A stretch of 64,000 bases of DNA, from assembly GCA_947258875.1 (NCBI GenBank), contig CAMYKB010000001.1:56037-120036 (forward strand). The letters run 5' to 3'. Made by a program: the position numbers and the translations under genes. Shown here in pieces: positions 1 through 8,291 of the stretch (positions within the stretch are counted from its first letter, which is position 1; every line of letters starts with the position of its first letter). The notes under the pieces were generated by a model. The model saw only the letters and a list, made by a program, of their open reading frames with translations. It searched no databases and was not told the origin of the DNA. Origin of the DNA: an uncultured Gammaproteobacteria bacterium (GTDB taxonomy: Bacteria; Pseudomonadota; Gammaproteobacteria; CAMYKB01).

Positions 1-626
1 CCGAATTGACCCGTTGTCCAGTTTACACTTATGGAACCGAACCCGACCAACATAAAGAGAACCCAAAGCCATTTTTTCTTTGGAATAGGAGTGCGAATGC
101 AGAAATAAACAGTTAGCAAAATGAAAAGCGGCACAGCTATCGCCATCAGTAACACGCTATATTGAATAGCGGACTTCCCAATAAGGCTGAATTTATTTAT
201 CTCCTTTTGAGATGCCCCTGTTCTATAAACGTTGAACCCCACAACTGACAGGGCTTCGCCAGACTTATGTAGCACGACATTTGCCAGCGCCCACCCACCA
301 GAAAATTGATACTCGAATGAGAAATTTCCTTGCCATTGCGAATTAGACACGCTTATTCGAGTACCGATCAGCTCAGTGCTTAGCAGATCGCCACCCGGAA
401 AGTACTCGGCAATCTCTAGAAGCTTTTCGTCGGTAACCTGGTTTTCGATGCTTTGATCTATGTATTGCTTAACGTAGTCGAAGTCTCTGCCATGAAGCTC
501 TTGCAGATAATCTCGCGCGAATTGTGATTCTTCTTTAAGAGTTAACTCATCAGTCATTTCCCCGTTGCCACACGAAGCCGCAAGCAGCAGTGTTGGGATA
601 ATGAGTATTCTTGTTAATATTTTCAT
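1..626 (-). CDS. lipoprotein with C-terminal membrane segments, partial
   Basis: This reading frame is open from an ATG at 626 to the window edge, so the 3' end is missing (208 codons visible). It starts with a signal peptide and a lipobox (LLLAASC, Cys at about residue 19), which predicts an outer- or inner-membrane lipoprotein. A polar region of about 125 residues follows, then two hydrophobic stretches separated by a basic segment (PIPKKKW). I do not recognise the family. It lies directly downstream of an attC site and reads in the same direction as the lipocalin gene, so I take it as the body of a gene cassette. Its AT-rich codon use differs from the housekeeping genes further right, as is common for cassette genes. 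Confidence 0.7.
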   Translation of the reverse strand, partial: MKILTRILIIPTLLLAASCGNGEMTDELTLKEESQFARDYLQELHGRDFDYVKQYIDQSIENQVTDEKLLEIAEYFPGGDLLSTELIGTRISVSNSQWQGNFSFEYQFSGGWALANVVLHKSGEALSVVGFNVYRTGASQKEINKFSLIGKSAIQYSVLLMAIAVPLFILLTVYFCIRTPIPKKKWLWVLFMLVGFGSISVNWTTGQF

Positions 627-638
627 GCTCTTGGTGTG

Positions 639-715
639 ACCCAACACTTGAATTACCTGGCCGTAACGGCCGACAAAAAAACGGCTTAGCGTTCCGAACG
701 AATGAATTGTCAGGC
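639..715 (-). other. attC recombination site of an integron cassette
   Basis: On the minus strand this 77-base segment begins with an R'' box GCCTGAC followed by AATTCATTC. It ends with TAATTCAAG and an R' box GTTGGGT, which fits GTTRRRY. The arms are partly complementary and a GGCCGT/ACGGCC palindrome sits in the middle. The outer words match those of classical attC sites such as that of aadA. It lies between two same-strand genes, 2 bases after the lipocalin stop codon, which is where a cassette attC belongs. Confidence 0.7.
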
Positions 716-717
716 AA

Positions 718-1230
718 TTACTCATGTTTTACATATATTAGCCTTTTTGTATCAAAACCCAGCGCTGCGGCTTTTGCTATGAGCATATCTTTTATTTCCT
801 CATCGATACCAGGGCTTCTGGACAATATCCACAAATAGGATTTATCGGGCCCCGATACAAGTGAATACTGATAATTTTCATGGTCAAGCTCGAATACGAT
901 ATACGCGCCATAAAAGGGGCCAAAGAAAGAAACCTTCAAGTAACCGATATTTGGCTCATTAACGAAATAGGCCTTTCCTTCTGCTACTTTCCAGCTATTG
1001 TTTTTTATAGAAAAACCACGGTTTATTACTTTTACACCACCATCACTACGCATACTGTAATCAGCGGTTACACTGGTCAAACCACGCTCAAATGAATGAT
1101 CCAGCCTGGCGATTTCGTACCATTTTCCGAGATACTTTTCTAATTTGAAATTATCAACGGGTTTAACATTTTCAGGGACACCAACACAGCCCGTTAATAA
1201 CAAAACAAACAAAATCGTTAATTTTTTCAT
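718..1230 (-). CDS. blc: outer-membrane lipocalin Blc
   Basis: A 170-residue bacterial lipocalin, a small beta-barrel lipoprotein that binds lipids or other hydrophobic ligands at the outer membrane, often under envelope stress. The signal peptide ends in the lipobox LLTGC, giving a mature N-terminal Cys at about residue 15. The lipocalin signature GKWYEIARLDHSFERGL follows at about residues 36-51, and the C-terminal part (YLWILSRSPGIDEE) is also typical of Blc. Length matches the family (about 170-180). Attc-like sites lie on both sides and both neighbouring frames read the same way, so it is the best-defined gene cassette here. Lipocalin genes are known passengers of chromosomal integrons. 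No promoter of its own was obvious. Confidence 0.9.
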   Translation of the reverse strand: MKKLTILFVLLLTGCVGVPENVKPVDNFKLEKYLGKWYEIARLDHSFERGLTSVTADYSMRSDGGVKVINRGFSIKNNSWKVAEGKAYFVNEPNIGYLKVSFFGPFYGAYIVFELDHENYQYSLVSGPDKSYLWILSRSPGIDEEIKDMLIAKAAALGFDTKRLIYVKHE

Positions 1231-1257
1231 TTACGCTTTATTCTCTAAAAACCGAAT

Positions 1258-1335
1258 GCTTAGCATCAGCCGACCTGTGCCGCAGAGCGACGATAGAAGC
1301 GGCGCAGTACAGGCTCGGCTGAATGTGTGTTAACC
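1258..1335 (-). other. second attC-like site
   Basis: On the minus strand this 78-base segment starts GGTTAAC ACACATT CAGCCGA and ends TCGGCTG ATGCTAAGC. The inner boxes CAGCCGA and TCGGCTG are perfect complements. Next to them GCCTGT and ACAGG pair with small bulges, the asymmetry expected of attC. The R' box GCTAAGC departs from GTTRRRY at its second base, so this site is less certain than the one at 639-715. It lies 5 bases after the stop of the broken decarboxylase gene. Confidence 0.5.
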
Positions 1336-1340
1336 ACCGA

Positions 1341-1728
1341 TCATCCTGGCCTATCTTCAATTACTTCTTTTGCAGCCCTAAATGCTTCTATGCAAGCAGG
1401 AACTCCACAATATACCGCAAACTGTAAAAGCACTTCTTGAATTTCCTCTACTGTGCATCCATTTCGCAACGCACCACGCACGTGTACTTTTAATGCTGCT
1501 GCGACTTTAAGAACTGCCAATGCAGTGATGGTAATTGGACGGCGTGTTTTTTGGAATAGCCCCACGAGTCCAGACTTCACCCCAACAGTTTTAGGTAACT
1601 GAATCCTGTAATGGCTTAGTGAAAGCTGTAGCAGCATTCAGCGCCTTGTCTACATACTCAGTTCCCGGCACCGCTCTTCTTACAGGTATTCCCTTGTCAT
1701 GTTTATCACGGTTATTGTAGATATACAT
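1341..1728 (-). pseudogene. broken carboxymuconolactone decarboxylase (PcaC/AhpD-like)
   Basis: The C-terminal part encodes a clear carboxymuconolactone-decarboxylase domain (GALRNGCTVEEIQEVLL, then FAVYCGVPACIEAFRAAKE). The N-terminal part is in another frame: from an ATG at 1728 one reads GIPVRRAVPGTEYVDKALNA and then ATAFTKPLQDSVT, which ends at an in-frame TAA. After that stop the same frame continues NCWGEVWTRGAIPKNT, which resembles the family's YAWGEIWTRPGLP segment, before the frame shifts to the C-terminal domain. One nonsense change and one frameshift therefore separate it from an intact gene of about 128 codons. An apparent start at 1637 would give a 98-residue protein with a meaningless N-terminus. 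It sits at the right end of the cassette array. Confidence 0.75.
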
Positions 1729-1755
1729 CCTTTGTTTTGGTGGCTATCGGCTACT

Positions 1756-1860
1756 CTACGGATCCACAGCGGCACGTAGAGCAAACCCCGCGATGTGACG
1801 CGCCATCGTAGTCTTGCCACTCGCGGGCAATCCGGAAACGAGAACAACGCTCTTCAGCAT
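1756..1860 (-). pseudogene. P-loop kinase N-terminal fragment
   Basis: This 34-residue frame begins MLKSVVLVSGLPASGKTTMA and stops soon after RHIAGF. The GLPASGKTT segment is a Walker A motif typical of small AAA_33/gluconate-kinase/zeta-toxin-like kinases, whose proteins normally continue for 150 or more residues. No continuation was found in the other frames as far as 1729, so I read it as a truncated remnant at the edge of the cassette array. A 9-base inverted repeat (GAACATCAG at 1863-1871, CTGATGTTC at 1885-1893) lies just upstream of its start. Confidence 0.5.
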
Positions 1861-1960
1861 AGGAACATCAGAATAACACGCATCCTGATGTTCAATCCGG
1901 ATTTAACTACCCGCAACACATGCTATAAACTTCAACATCACACATATAGAGGGATCCGTC

Positions 1961-2785
1961 ATGTCAGCCATTTTCCGCAACATGAGATTCGCCTGTGTAT
2001 TGCTGCCACTCATTTACGGAGCCGCTAATGCGGCTGAATTGCAATGGTTTGGACAATCCGCATTCAAGATCACCACCCAAAGCGGCAAGGTGATTCTGAT
2101 TGATCCCTTTATCAGCAAGAACCCCAAGACGCCTGCAGCGCTTAAGGATCTGAAGAAACTCGGCAAGGTGGACTTGATCCTGGTGACCCACGGGCATGGT
2201 GATCACCTGGGTGATACGGCAGAGATCTCGGCCATGACGGACGCCAAGGTGGCGCTCAATGCCGATATGGGGCATACCCTGGCCTTGAACGCGCTGGTGC
2301 CTTATGAACAACTGATTCGATTCAACAAAAGCGGGCCGATCCAGCCTTTGGTCAAAGGCATCACCATAACCATGACTCACGCCGAGCACAGCTCGGAGGT
2401 GATGATCACCGACCCCGAGAGCGGCGCCAAGTCTTTACACCCGGGGGGCGAGCCTGCCGGCTACATCATCCGGCTCGAAGATGGTTTCACGATTTACCAT
2501 GCCGGCGACACCGGCGTGTTTTCCGATATGAAGCTGATCGCCGAGTTGTATAAGCCCGATCTGGCGCTGTTGCCAATCGGCGGCCATTTCACCATGGACC
2601 CGGTACACGCAGCCTATGCGACTCGCGAATTGCTCGCGCCTGCGGCAGTGATCCCCATGCACTTCGGCACGTTTCCACCGTTGAAAGGCACCCCCGAAGA
2701 ATTTGCTAATGCATTAGGCAAGACGAAAACCAAAATCATCAACATGCAACCGGGAGACAGCATCCCGCTCAGGCGCCAAAACTGA
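1961..2785 (+). CDS. exported metallo-beta-lactamase-fold hydrolase (UPF0173-like)
   Basis: A 274-residue protein whose first 25 residues form a signal peptide (hydrophobic core CVLLPLIYGAANA), followed by a UPF0173/YtkL-type metallo-beta-lactamase fold. The metal-binding motif THGHGDH is at about residues 76-82. Downstream metal-ligand positions are visible as MTHAEHSS, YHAGDTGVFSD and PMHFGTFPP. The substrate is unknown; the family holds metal-dependent hydrolases. Most relatives are cytoplasmic, so the signal peptide is a difference worth noting. A GAGGGA ribosome-binding site precedes the ATG. It stands alone between the cassette array and nrdA. Confidence 0.85.
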   Translation: MSAIFRNMRFACVLLPLIYGAANAAELQWFGQSAFKITTQSGKVILIDPFISKNPKTPAALKDLKKLGKVDLILVTHGHGDHLGDTAEISAMTDAKVALNADMGHTLALNALVPYEQLIRFNKSGPIQPLVKGITITMTHAEHSSEVMITDPESGAKSLHPGGEPAGYIIRLEDGFTIYHAGDTGVFSDMKLIAELYKPDLALLPIGGHFTMDPVHAAYATRELLAPAAVIPMHFGTFPPLKGTPEEFANALGKTKTKIINMQPGDSIPLRRQN

Positions 2786-2948
2786 TGCAACTATGTGATC
2801 CCAGAGGCTCGTACAAACAAATATTTTTATAAAACTTTTCTATCTCCAGCATCATTTCGCCGGTGATGATTACCGCCTGTCGGGCACCAGGCCTACCAAA
2901 ACCCAGTAGTTATAAGGGTTGAGCGGCAGCCATTGGTTTATACCCAAG

Positions 2949-2991
2949 TTATGCACAGTTTTTGGGCAGCTTCTACAAAGCCTTACCCACA
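2949..2991 (+). promoter_or_regulatory. two DnaA-box-like sites upstream of nrdA
   Basis: TTATGCACA at 2949-2957 fits the relaxed DnaA box TTATNCACA exactly. TTACCCACA at 2983-2991 differs by one base. They lie 34 bases apart in the 324-base leader of nrdA. In E. coli, nrdAB transcription is known to be controlled by DnaA through boxes in its promoter, so the position makes sense. Binding is inferred from sequence only. Confidence 0.5.
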
Positions 2992-3033
2992 GCATATTGT
3001 GCTTGCGGAGTTTCGAAACACATCTTATAGTAC
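2987..3033 (+). promoter_or_regulatory. paired NrdR-like boxes upstream of nrdA
   Basis: Two degenerate copies of the NrdR box (acaCwAtATaTwGtgt) are visible at 2987-3002 and 3018-3033. The first matches 12 of 16 positions with a near-perfect right half (TATTGTG); the second matches 11 of 16. Their centres are 31 bases apart with a 15-base spacer, which is the usual helical spacing of NrdR pairs. The first box overlaps the second DnaA-like site. No nrdR gene is in this window. Confidence 0.5.
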
Positions 3034-3109
3034 TTTCCCATGTTTACCCCCCCAGGCAATCTGGGTGCCGTGAATAAGTATAAGACCGTGTTAAGGGAGA
3101 GAGTTTAGA

Positions 3110-6010
3110 ATGCAGACTGATGTAGCCAGCGCCATTACAACTGAAAACCCGAACGACCCCACCCCGACAGCAGAAAATACCCAAGCCAGTGCCGAAATTG
3201 CCGCGACCGCACCCGGCAGTTACCGGGTCATTCGCCGTAATGGCAAGGTCACCGCATTCGACAAGGGCAAGATCAATGTCGCCATTACCAAGGCGTTTCT
3301 GGCTATTGAAGGTGGTAATGCCGCAGCATCCAGCCGCATCCACGAACAGGTTGATGAGCTGACCGGTCAGGTGATGCATGCCCTGACACGTAATCTCCCT
3401 GATGGCGGGACCTTCAATATTGAGGATATCCAGGATCAGGTGGAACTGGGACTGATGCGCAGCGGCCACCACAAGGTCGCGCGCGCCTATGTACTGTACC
3501 GCGAGCAACGCTCCCAGGCGCGTGCCGCCGAGGCACTAAAAGACAAGAAAAAACACGCCAAAGGGAAAAAAGCCGCGCAGCCAGTACTCAACGTCACCCT
3601 CGAGGACGGCAGCCGCAAGCCTCTGGATTTAGTGCGTATCAATACCCTGGTTGCCGAGGCCTGCCGTGGCACTGATGACGTCCGCCCGGAGCCGATTGTC
3701 GAGGCACTGACGCGTAACCTCTATGACGGAGTACCCGATAAAGAGGTTGGTAATGCGCTGGCAATGAGTGCGCGCACCCTGATTGAACAGGAGCCGAATT
3801 ACACTTACGTTTCGGCACGCCTGTTGCTGGATAACCTGCGGCGCGAAGGCCTCAGCTTCGTCTACAAGACGCCCACCGAAGCCACATGTGAAGAGATGGC
3901 CGAGCGTTACAGCGACTACTTCTCGAAATATATCCGCCGCGCAGTAGAGCTCGAGCTGCTAGACCCCAAGCTGGCAAATGAGTATGACCTGGATCAGCTG
4001 GGTGCCGCGCTCGTCCCCGATCGCGACCAGCAGTTTACCTACCTGGGCCTGCAGACATTATATGACCGCTACTTTATCCACCATGACGGCACCCGTTTCG
4101 AGCTGCCGCAGGCCTTTTTCATGCGTGTGGCGATGGGCCTGGCGACCAATGAAGTTGAGCGTGAGCTGCGTACCATAGAGTTCTATAACCTGTTGTCCTC
4201 GTTTGACTTCATGAGCTCGACTCCCACCCTGTTCAACTCGGGTACCTTGCGCCCACAACTGTCATCTTGTTACCTGACAACCGTGCCGGACGACCTGCAT
4301 GGCATCTTCGACTCTATTAAAGATGACGCCATGTTGTCCAAGTTTGCCGGCGGCCTGGGTAATGACTGGACACGTGTGCGTTCCATGGGCGCTCACATCA
4401 AGGGCACCAACGGTAAGTCACAAGGTGTCGTGCCCTTCCTGAAAGTGGCCAACGACACGGCTGTGGCCGTCAACCAGGGAGGTAAGCGCAAAGGCGCCAT
4501 GTGCGCTTACCTGGAAACCTGGCACCTCGATATCGAGGAATTCGTCGAGTTGCGCAAAAACACCGGTGATGACCGCCGCCGCACGCACGACATGAATACC
4601 GCAAACTGGATTCCTGACCTTTTCATGAAACGCGTGTCGGAAGATGCCGGGTGGACGCTGTTCTCACCCAATGAAGTGCCTGACCTGCACGACCTTTACG
4701 GCCAGGAATTTGAGCAGCGCTATTGTGAATATGAAGACAAGGCAGTGCGCGGCGAAATCCGCAATTTCAAGTCGATTAAGGCTGGTGATCTGTGGCGCAA
4801 AATGCTCGGCATGTTGTACGAAACCGGGCACCCTTGGGTGACCTTCAAGGATCCTTGCAACTTGCGTTCACCGCAACAACATATCGGGGTAGTGCATTCC
4901 TCTAACCTGTGCACCGAGATTACGCTGAACACCTCGGATGATGAAATCGCAGTATGCAACCTTGGTTCTATCAACATGGCTGCGCACATTAACGAAAACG
5001 GTCTGCAGCTTAAAAAGCTGGAACGCACCATCAACACCGCCATGCGTATGCTGGATAATGTTATCGAGTACAACTACTACAGCGTTTCCAAGGCGCGGCG
5101 CTCCAATCTGCGTCATCGTCCGGTTGGCCTCGGCATTATGGGTTTCCAGGACGCTCTATATAAACAGCGCATTGCGTATACCAGCGAAGACGCCGTGGAG
5201 TTTGCCGACCGTTCCATGGAAGCCATCAGTTATTACGCGATCCAGGCCTCATCCGACCTAGCCGAAGAGCGTGGCAGTTATGCGTCTTTTAAGGGTTCAT
5301 TATGGAGCCAGGGCATACTGCCCATCGACTCCGTGCAAAAACTCGAAGATGCCCGCGGTGGTTATCTGCAGATGGACCGCAGTGCAACCATGGACTGGGA
5401 CAGCTTGCGCGAACGCGTGAAAAAGGTCGGCATGCGCAACTCCAACACCATGGCGATCGCGCCGACAGCCACCATTTCCAATATCTGCGGTGTTACACAG
5501 AGCATTGAACCCACCTACCAGAACCTGTTTGTTAAATCTAACCTCTCGGGTGAGTTCACGGTTGCCAACCCTTACCTGATTCAAGACCTCAAGGACCGCA
5601 AACTATGGGATGAAGTGATGGCCAATGATCTCAAGTATTTCGATGGCAGCGTGCAGGCAATTGAACGCATGCCACAGGAACTCAAGCAGATCTATGCCAC
5701 GGCCTTCGAGATCGACGCACGCTGGCTGGTAGAGGCTGCATCACGCCGGCAAAAATGGCTGGATCAGGCGCAGTCACTCAACCTGTATATGGCCGAACCT
5801 TCAGGCAAAAAACTCGACAACCTGTACAAACTTGCCTGGGTGCGCGGACTCAAGACCACCTATTACCTGCGTTCCATGGGCGCCACCCATGTGGAGAAAT
5901 CCACCATGGCCAACGCCGGCCGCGCCAACAAGTTGAATGCTGTCAGCAACGCCGCCGAGGTACCCCAGGCCTGCTCAATCCTAGACCCGGATTGCGAAGC
6001 CTGCCAGTAA
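3110..6010 (+). CDS. nrdA: class Ia ribonucleoside-diphosphate reductase, alpha subunit
   Basis: The large subunit of aerobic ribonucleotide reductase, which converts ribonucleoside diphosphates to deoxyribonucleotides for DNA synthesis. At 966 residues it is longer than E. coli NrdA (761), because the N-terminus has two ATP-cone-like domains in series (about 37-140 and 160-250) that would sense ATP/dATP. The catalytic barrel follows. The redox-pair cysteines are Cys387 (SSCYL) and Cys616 (VCNLGS), and the thiyl-radical cysteine is Cys601 (NLCTEI). PTATISNICGVTQSIEP is the typical phosphate-binding region. The C-terminal tail has Cys955, Cys962 and Cys965 for thioredoxin/glutaredoxin exchange. 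AAGGGAGAG precedes the ATG. nrdB follows after 63 bases, so they form an operon. Confidence 0.97.
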   Translation: MQTDVASAITTENPNDPTPTAENTQASAEIAATAPGSYRVIRRNGKVTAFDKGKINVAITKAFLAIEGGNAAASSRIHEQVDELTGQVMHALTRNLPDGGTFNIEDIQDQVELGLMRSGHHKVARAYVLYREQRSQARAAEALKDKKKHAKGKKAAQPVLNVTLEDGSRKPLDLVRINTLVAEACRGTDDVRPEPIVEALTRNLYDGVPDKEVGNALAMSARTLIEQEPNYTYVSARLLLDNLRREGLSFVYKTPTEATCEEMAERYSDYFSKYIRRAVELELLDPKLANEYDLDQLGAALVPDRDQQFTYLGLQTLYDRYFIHHDGTRFELPQAFFMRVAMGLATNEVERELRTIEFYNLLSSFDFMSSTPTLFNSGTLRPQLSSCYLTTVPDDLHGIFDSIKDDAMLSKFAGGLGNDWTRVRSMGAHIKGTNGKSQGVVPFLKVANDTAVAVNQGGKRKGAMCAYLETWHLDIEEFVELRKNTGDDRRRTHDMNTANWIPDLFMKRVSEDAGWTLFSPNEVPDLHDLYGQEFEQRYCEYEDKAVRGEIRNFKSIKAGDLWRKMLGMLYETGHPWVTFKDPCNLRSPQQHIGVVHSSNLCTEITLNTSDDEIAVCNLGSINMAAHINENGLQLKKLERTINTAMRMLDNVIEYNYYSVSKARRSNLRHRPVGLGIMGFQDALYKQRIAYTSEDAVEFADRSMEAISYYAIQASSDLAEERGSYASFKGSLWSQGILPIDSVQKLEDARGGYLQMDRSATMDWDSLRERVKKVGMRNSNTMAIAPTATISNICGVTQSIEPTYQNLFVKSNLSGEFTVANPYLIQDLKDRKLWDEVMANDLKYFDGSVQAIERMPQELKQIYATAFEIDARWLVEAASRRQKWLDQAQSLNLYMAEPSGKKLDNLYKLAWVRGLKTTYYLRSMGATHVEKSTMANAGRANKLNAVSNAAEVPQACSILDPDCEACQ

Positions 6011-6073
6011 ATTGAACATATCGATTTATAAACAATAATTGCCACTGAACCTGTTACTAAGGGGAACACAAAG

Positions 6074-7288
6074 ATGTTGAACTGGGACGACCCACTTGCA
6101 GATATCACAAACAAGGCATCCGAGAATGCTGCGCCAAATTTAGCCGCCGAACTGGATGGCGACATTGAAGAGACCATTGTGTACTCGGCAGAATCGTTGC
6201 CCATGATGTCACCCACAGAGATAGTTGAGGACACCGGTGCTACCGGCCTGGAACGTATCGAGATGGGTGCCGCCCGCATCGAAGTAGATGACAAAAAGAT
6301 CATTAACTGCCGCGCCGACCTCAACCAGCTGGTACCGTTTAAATATCAGTGGGCGTGGCAGAAATACCTGGATGGCTGCGCCAACCACTGGATGCCGCAG
6401 GAGGTCAATATGACCGCCGACATCGCGCTATGGAAAGACCCCAACGGCCTCACCGAGGACGAGCGCACCGTAGTCAAACGCAACCTCGGCTTCTTCTCCA
6501 CCGCCGATTCATTGGTGGCAAATAATCTGGTGCTGGCAGTGTACAAACACATCACCAACCCGGAGTGCCGTCAATATCTGCTGCGCCAGGCCTTCGAGGA
6601 AGCGCTGCACACCCATGCATATCAATACTGCGTCGAGTCGTTAGGGTTGGATGAAGGTGAAATCTTCAACATGTACCGTGAACTGCCCGCGGTAGCGCGT
6701 AAGGCGGAATGGGCTCTCCCCTTTACCCAGCATTTGTCTGACCCCAACTTCCATACCGGCACCCCTGAAAACGATCAGAAATTGTTGCGCGAATTGATCG
6801 CTTTTTATGTGATCTTCGAAGGCATCTTCTTCTATGTCGGCTTCGTACAAATCCTCTCCATGGGACGCCGTAACAAGCTGACCGGTGTCGCCGAGCAGTT
6901 CCAGTACATCATGCGTGATGAGTCTATGCATATGAACTTCGGCATCGACGTCATCAACCAGATCAAGCTGGAGAATCCACACCTGTGGACGGAAACCTTC
7001 AAGCAGGAAATGGTGCAGATGATCCGCGACGCAGTCGATCTTGAAACCCAGTACGCCTTCGACACCATGCCAAACGGCATACTTGGACTGAATGCACCCA
7101 TGTTCGAGGAATACCTGCAATTCATCGCCAACCGCCGCTGCGCACAGATCGGTCTGCCCGAGCAGTATGCTGGCGTGAACAACCCCTTCCCATGGATGTC
7201 GGAAGTGCTTGATCTCAAGAAAGAGAAGAATTTCTTCGAAACACGCGTCACCGAGTATCAAACCGGTGGCGCCCTAAGTTGGGACTAA
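6074..7288 (+). CDS. nrdB: class Ia ribonucleoside-diphosphate reductase, beta subunit
   Basis: The small subunit (404 residues), a ferritin-like helical protein that houses the di-iron centre and the stable tyrosyl radical passed to NrdA. Glu176 and His179 (EALHTHAY) correspond to iron ligands Glu115 and His118 of E. coli NrdB, and Tyr183 to the radical Tyr122, so it should be a tyrosyl-radical enzyme. A second metal-ligand segment is [10 protein letters not shown]. The N-terminal 75 residues before the helical domain are acidic and longer than in E. coli, as is common in NrdAB with long alpha subunits. It has its own ribosome-binding site (AAGGGGAAC) and is presumably translated from the nrdAB message. 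Confidence 0.97.
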   Translation: MLNWDDPLADITNKASENAAPNLAAELDGDIEETIVYSAESLPMMSPTEIVEDTGATGLERIEMGAARIEVDDKKIINCRADLNQLVPFKYQWAWQKYLDGCANHWMPQEVNMTADIALWKDPNGLTEDERTVVKRNLGFFSTADSLVANNLVLAVYKHITNPECRQYLLRQAFEEALHTHAYQYCVESLGLDEGEIFNMYRELPAVARKAEWALPFTQHLSDPNFHTGTPENDQKLLRELIAFYVIFEGIFFYVGFVQILSMGRRNKLTGVAEQFQYIMRDESMHMNFGIDVINQIKLENPHLWTETFKQEMVQMIRDAVDLETQYAFDTMPNGILGLNAPMFEEYLQFIANRRCAQIGLPEQYAGVNNPFPWMSEVLDLKKEKNFFETRVTEYQTGGALSWD

Positions 7289-7340
7289 TTGGCCGGGATT
7301 TAACTCATTACTTCAATCAGTATCGGGGAGGAAACGGGAA

Positions 7341-7538
7341 ATGCATTGCAACCATTGCAAGTCAATCATGGATGAAGTTCGCAAACAAGAAAGCGAATTG
7401 AGTGTACAGGTTTGGCACAAATGCACCATGTGCGGACGGATTTCGATGTCGTCGGTGCTAACGCATCACCATGCAGAGAACGCTAATTCATCACCTGACT
7501 GGGCGGCCTACCCATTGGCCGCCCAACTTGAAGCCTGA
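7341..7538 (+). CDS. small CxxC...CxxC zinc-ribbon protein after nrdB
   Basis: A 65-residue protein with two CxxC knuckles (CNHC at about 3-6 and CTMC at about 29-32), which predicts one zinc-binding ribbon; the His-rich LTHHHAE segment follows. I do not recognise a named family. It starts 52 bases after nrdB behind GGGGAGGAAAC and precedes the terminator at 7586, so it is probably the third gene of the nrd operon. The last codons (about DWAAYPLAA) are encoded by a perfect hairpin (TGGGCGGCC at 7500-7508, GGCCGCCCA at 7517-7525) whose arm is repeated in the real terminator. The reading frame may have grown into an older terminator. Confidence 0.7.
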   Translation: MHCNHCKSIMDEVRKQESELSVQVWHKCTMCGRISMSSVLTHHHAENANSSPDWAAYPLAAQLEA

Positions 7539-7585
7539 AGCGGGGACCGTGCAATAAAAATAACTAGTGGGAGGGGGTAAGATTT

Positions 7586-7609
7586 GGGCGGCCTTATGGC
7601 CGCCCTTTT
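7586..7609 (+). terminator. intrinsic terminator of the nrdAB operon
   Basis: A perfect 8-base stem GGGCGGCC/GGCCGCCC with a TTAT loop is followed by TTTTG. The same arm sequence occurs in the hairpin at 7500-7525 inside the preceding gene. Confidence 0.8.
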
Positions 7610-7685
7610 GTTGGTGTGACGATAGCCAGCCCATATCTGTAAAGAGTAAACTCATTCCTACAGTCACAACAAAAGCCATCACAGC

Positions 7686-8288
7686 ATGAAACTCTTCTAC
7701 AGCAAGACCTCACCCTATGTCCGTCGCGTACGGGTTGCCGCCATTGAACTGGGGCTGGCCGAGCAACTCGAGCTGATCGAGGTTAACCCGCATGAAAGCC
7801 CGGACGAGCTACTGGCGGCGAATCCACTGTCGAAGATCCCGGCACTGCAATTGGAAAATGGCCAGACTCTATGTGGCAGCGCACTAATTATCGATTATCT
7901 CGACAGCATCACCAGCGAGCCCAGCCTGATGCCTGCTGGTAACAGCAGGTGGGAGGTTCTTGGGCTTGTAGAAATTGCCGAGGGCATCATCGATGCGGCA
8001 GTATTATTGTTCATGGAGTACCGCAAGCCGGCACAGCGCCAGCATCAGCCCTGGATTGAGCTGCAACGCAACACAATCCTGCGTGCGCTGGATACACTGG
8101 AAAACGAGCACAGCGTACTCGATGCATCGAAACCGGGTATGTACGACATCACCTTGGGCTGTGCGCTGGCGTACCTGGATTTTCGTCATACTGACTTACA
8201 ATGGCGTGCAGGCCATGTCGGCCTGGCAACATGGTATGAGCTTATGGCACAACGGCCCGCTATGCAGATTACCCGGCCTCCTGAGTAA
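7686..8288 (+). CDS. glutathione S-transferase family protein
   Basis: A 200-residue GST-family protein. The N-terminal thioredoxin-like domain (about 1-78) begins MKLFYSKTSPYVRRVRVAA, with the Ser/Tyr region where GSTs activate glutathione. The cis-proline is in LSKIPALQL and the glutathione-binding LCGSALIIDYL segment follows. The C-terminal helical domain runs from about residue 88. Substrate cannot be told from sequence; the form resembles stress-related or maleylacetoacetate-isomerase-like bacterial GSTs. It stands alone after the nrd terminator and ends 3 bases before a convergent lipoprotein gene. Confidence 0.85.
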   Translation: MKLFYSKTSPYVRRVRVAAIELGLAEQLELIEVNPHESPDELLAANPLSKIPALQLENGQTLCGSALIIDYLDSITSEPSLMPAGNSRWEVLGLVEIAEGIIDAAVLLFMEYRKPAQRQHQPWIELQRNTILRALDTLENEHSVLDASKPGMYDITLGCALAYLDFRHTDLQWRAGHVGLATWYELMAQRPAMQITRPPE

Positions 8289-8291
8289 GGA

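Noticed and set aside
1795..2028. 77-codon plus-strand frame overlapping the start of the hydrolase gene
   Set aside because: It runs across the P-loop remnant, the spacer and the start of the 1961 gene in another frame, has no ribosome-binding site and no recognisable sequence.
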